From Ifrita kowaldi (taxonomy: Eukaryota; Chordata; Aves; Passeriformes; Cinclosomatidae): a stretch of 64,000 nt of DNA. Below are positions 61,253 through 64,000 of the stretch, in pieces. The notes beneath the pieces were generated by a model, which was not told the DNA's origin, did no database searches, and saw only the letters and a list, made by a program, of their open reading frames with translations. A program made the translations under genes and the position numbers. Positions within the stretch are counted from its first letter, which is position 1, and each line of letters begins with the position of its first letter. The stretch lies in assembly GCA_013398055.1 (NCBI GenBank), contig VZRS01007670.1, forward strand, positions 372,001 through 436,000, read 5' to 3'.

Positions 61253-64000
61253 GACAGTTCTCAGCTATAATGTTATTTACATATAGCCGTGTGTGTGAGC
61301 TATTATTGTATATATTGTTACTCATGTAATAGGTAGTATGCAGAGATCAGTTAGCAAAGTGAGTGGTGTCTTGAGAAGTCACCAAAAGGCTTGACAAAAG
61401 AACAGATATTTTCTGTGAGCCTTATAGTGCCCATATCCATTTTACCATGTAAATCCAGCCTCCTGATGCCTATTGTATTGAAAACTAGGCACTGTAAACA
61501 GCATGTAACAGAACAGCTTTTGGTAGTATTACAGTGACAGAAAGCAAAGGCTAGAGGGAAAAAAATGAGAGACTGTGATGCAGAGAGGTGAGAGTGATGG
61601 GTGCCTGCTTAGGTCCTTCACTACTTGTGTGAGGTCCACTGCAAATGCACTGTACAACACTCATTGCAGCTATGGGTTAGGAAGTGTGAAAAGCAACCAG
61701 CTTTTATAAATGATATTCCATTGTGGGTACGGCCAACATTGAAAGCTCTTTCAGGGAACCTCGTATGTTGTGGTTTTATTTTATTCCAGTTGGCTGAATC
61801 TTTCCTGCTGAAAGTAGGTCTGAAGAAAGAGTAGGTGTTTGATCTTACTCTGATTAAAGTCAATACAAAATTGGTTTTGACTTTAGCGGCACAAGTAATG
61901 TCCATAGAGAGAAACCATTTAAGCCCTTCCAGCATATTTAGAATATTTCCAATATGAAATGGGAGCTCAGAAACTGAAAGCTTACAGTTTTTAACATTTC
62001 TTTTTTGCTGGACACTTGTTAGGCAAACAGAGATTGTTTTGACACGCTGTTATTCAGTGTAAGGTTGGAGTTTAATAAAAAGTGAGGAGGAGTAAGTTAG
62101 ATCATCTTACTGTACCTCTTACTGTACCTTAAATACTACCTCAATATTAATTCCAGAACATAAGGCCAGGGGATGATTTTCAAATTCAAACTGCTATTGA
62201 CCTACTGTTTCAAAAATTGTGCCAAGGCTAACTAAGGAAACCCCAAGAGGTTAAGTTAATTATATTAATATTAAAATCATTCATCGTTGTCTGTGATTAC
62301 AGCTGGCCATGTCTTCTCCATATTGTTGTTAAAGAAGTTAACAACTGAAATCAAGTGTAGTATCAGCACGAAGTGTTTCTTTGAGTTTTGGAGTTGGGTT
62401 TGGTTTTTTTTTCATTAGCATAGCAAATCTCAACTCATGGGATTTCTTTCCCAAATTTCCTTTGGGATGTCTTTTTCAGCTAGGTGGGGTAATTTTTTTT
62501 TTTTAATCATCTTGTTATCTTATTCAATTTTTAATTTTTTTATTACAGTAGAATTCATCTAAGCAGAAAACTATTTATATTTATCAAAGTAATAAGTGTT
62601 TTGCATGAGAATTTGTCTTTTGTCTAAGGTTGGAAGTACGCCTAAAAACAGAAACCATAGGAGAGCAAATTCCCAGACGTAGACTGATGTTTAAACAGGT
62701 TATCATCTAAGTTGTAGAAGTCAATTCAAGGGCAAAAACCCCAGATTAGTTTATAGCTTCAGTGTTGGAGAGTTTGTAAGTACCTAGGCTTTTTCAGTTA
62801 AAGTTTATATTTCTAATAATCTGTCAATGCGGATGCACAGGGGCACCACCCAAACTGGCTGAACTACACATTTTGCTGTCAGACCTGTGATATCCAAATA
62901 CGTTTAGACACAAAGGGTTCATCCCTGTGAATGATCTCTGCTGGAAGATGTATTATCCAGTGGGTGGATTTTAGGAATGTGTATCATGTGCTGAGTGTGC
63001 TGAGTGCAGCGTGAAGCACCAGCCAACGCCTTTGTTGCATGGAGGTGGACAGATGAAGAGCCGACCTGCAAAGGAGGGCTCTGACACCGCTTGTGCAGCG
63101 CTGTTTTGGGACAGAGCATGATCATTGTGTGTATCCTTTTACTTTGCATGTGAAGAATTATCCTTTTGAGCATTCTGTATTTATTCAGTGAAATTGTACT
63201 GGAAAATAATCTTACATTACAGACATCTAGTGGCTTTCCTTGAAGCTAGTGTAATTTCTGTGTGGCAGGGAACACATGATTTGGGATGTAGGAAAAGGGA
63301 GAGAGTTCAAATACAAGGAATCATGGCTTAGTAGAATATTTTAGGTCAATCTGGTGCTCAGTGTGTGTGAATTTAATTTCTTCTGGGTTCAGTTCCAATA
63401 CTGTTGTTTGCCCAAAGATGATAATACAAAAGCAGATTTGAAAGACGGGTATAGAATCCAGGGCAAAAATTCAACCACATACTTAAAAAAGGAAAAGGAA
63501 AAGCTAAGCAAAAGCAAAAAGTATGTTTTGTTCAGAAATTAAAGGAGAAATTAATTAAGTTTTAAGTGGTAGTTTCACAGAGATATTTAGCTGTGGATTG
63601 GTAATGATCAAGTCTAGGAGAGAAAGATATATCTACCGGGTGTGTCCTATTGACCAGCCATAGTTATTTTCCTTCGTGCTAGGGGGTCCAGTCTGCCTGT
63701 CCCACCAGAGAGTTGCAAATTCCCTTCCAAGATGCTCAATATATTGCATAATTTAGGGTGTGCAACTTATTCATAAAGTCTGTGTTGAGAGTGGGTACAT
63801 AAACACCCAATGTCCTTTATGGGTCTTTATAATGATCTAAGGCATATTTAGAAACAAAATTCTCATTTGTCAGATTGCAGATTTCCTTGTAATGCTACTT
63901 AAATATGTGGAAACATGCCACTAGGAAGCCTTTGAACAAAACAGAACAAAAAGACGAGAAACACATATATTTTTGTTTATTATTATTAAGGAGCGTGAGA
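61253..64000. other. Unique noncoding stretch
   Basis: No supported gene to the window end. There is a weak ancient-repeat scrap at about 61840-61900 and a modestly GC-richer patch at about 62980-63120. Otherwise it is AT-rich sequence with short A/T runs. Confidence 0.55.

Noticed and set aside
1..64000. Operons, CRISPR arrays, phage or bacterial mobile systems
   Set aside because: There are no ribosome-binding-site/ORF trains, no regularly spaced direct repeats and no long ORFs. CR1 and LTR content marks the DNA as vertebrate.

Overview
This 64 kb window is vertebrate nuclear DNA, most probably from a bird. It is AT-rich, has no bacterial gene organisation, and its recognisable repeats are dominated by CR1 (chicken repeat 1) LINE fragments, with a few LTRs and degraded ancient-amniote SINE/LINE scraps. 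Low overall repeat density, CR1 as the only substantial LINE and no Alu/L1/B-type SINEs fit Aves; the two compact GC-rich LTRs suggest a passerine, but that is a guess. I read this from recalled family consensus features, not from a database search. I find no confidently supported protein-coding gene, rRNA, tRNA or CRISPR. The window is best read as an intergenic gene desert or the inside of a very large intron. Nearly all open reading frames are chance ORFs, many crossing poly-T, G/T-rich or pyrimidine-rich tracts. Two stretches look more coding-like than the rest and are given as low-confidence candidates: a 97-codon minus-strand ORF at 13042-13335 and an exon-like block with a strong splice acceptor at 46100-46262.

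Layout. 1-300 is the 3' part of an old CR1 (+). 331-6300 is unique sequence. 6310-6612 is a CR1 ORF2 piece (-), followed about 120 bp later by a 5'-truncated CR1 with its 3' end (+, 6729-7265). 7266-17380 is unique, with a hairpin (9423-9470), the candidate pseudogene, and a GTTAAC palindrome (15142-15168). 17385-17500 is a CR1 3' tail. 17.2-18.5 kb carries two matching TFAP2-like palindromes and a GC-richer block. 21.88-22.31 kb is a pyrimidine tract with a 10-bp minisatellite. 25097-25192 is a tRNA-derived, MIR-like SINE (-). 26.42-26.66 kb is a probable conserved noncoding element with a 13-bp perfect inverted repeat. 31.40-32.26 kb is a degraded CR1 ORF2 (-).

32.3-54.4 kb is mostly unique, with G/T-rich tracts (including an uninterrupted T47), a pre-miRNA-sized hairpin at 42765-42840, short tandem duplications, the exon candidate, a small CR1 tail at 49.7 kb and a GC-richer regulatory-looking block at 51.48-51.79 kb. 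54.49-56.80 kb is a long CR1 ORF2 remnant (-) still showing the FADD reverse-transcriptase motif, apparently interrupted by a younger solo LTR (55980-56486, +). 60.71-61.25 kb is a second LTR-like GC-rich insert (+). The remainder is unique sequence.

The elements do not form a pathway. The story is one of successive retrotransposon insertions into slowly decaying noncoding DNA, in which a few islands look like regulatory or structured elements. I found no convincing previously undescribed system; the best leads are the 42.8 kb hairpin, the 26.4 kb element and the two coding-like blocks.
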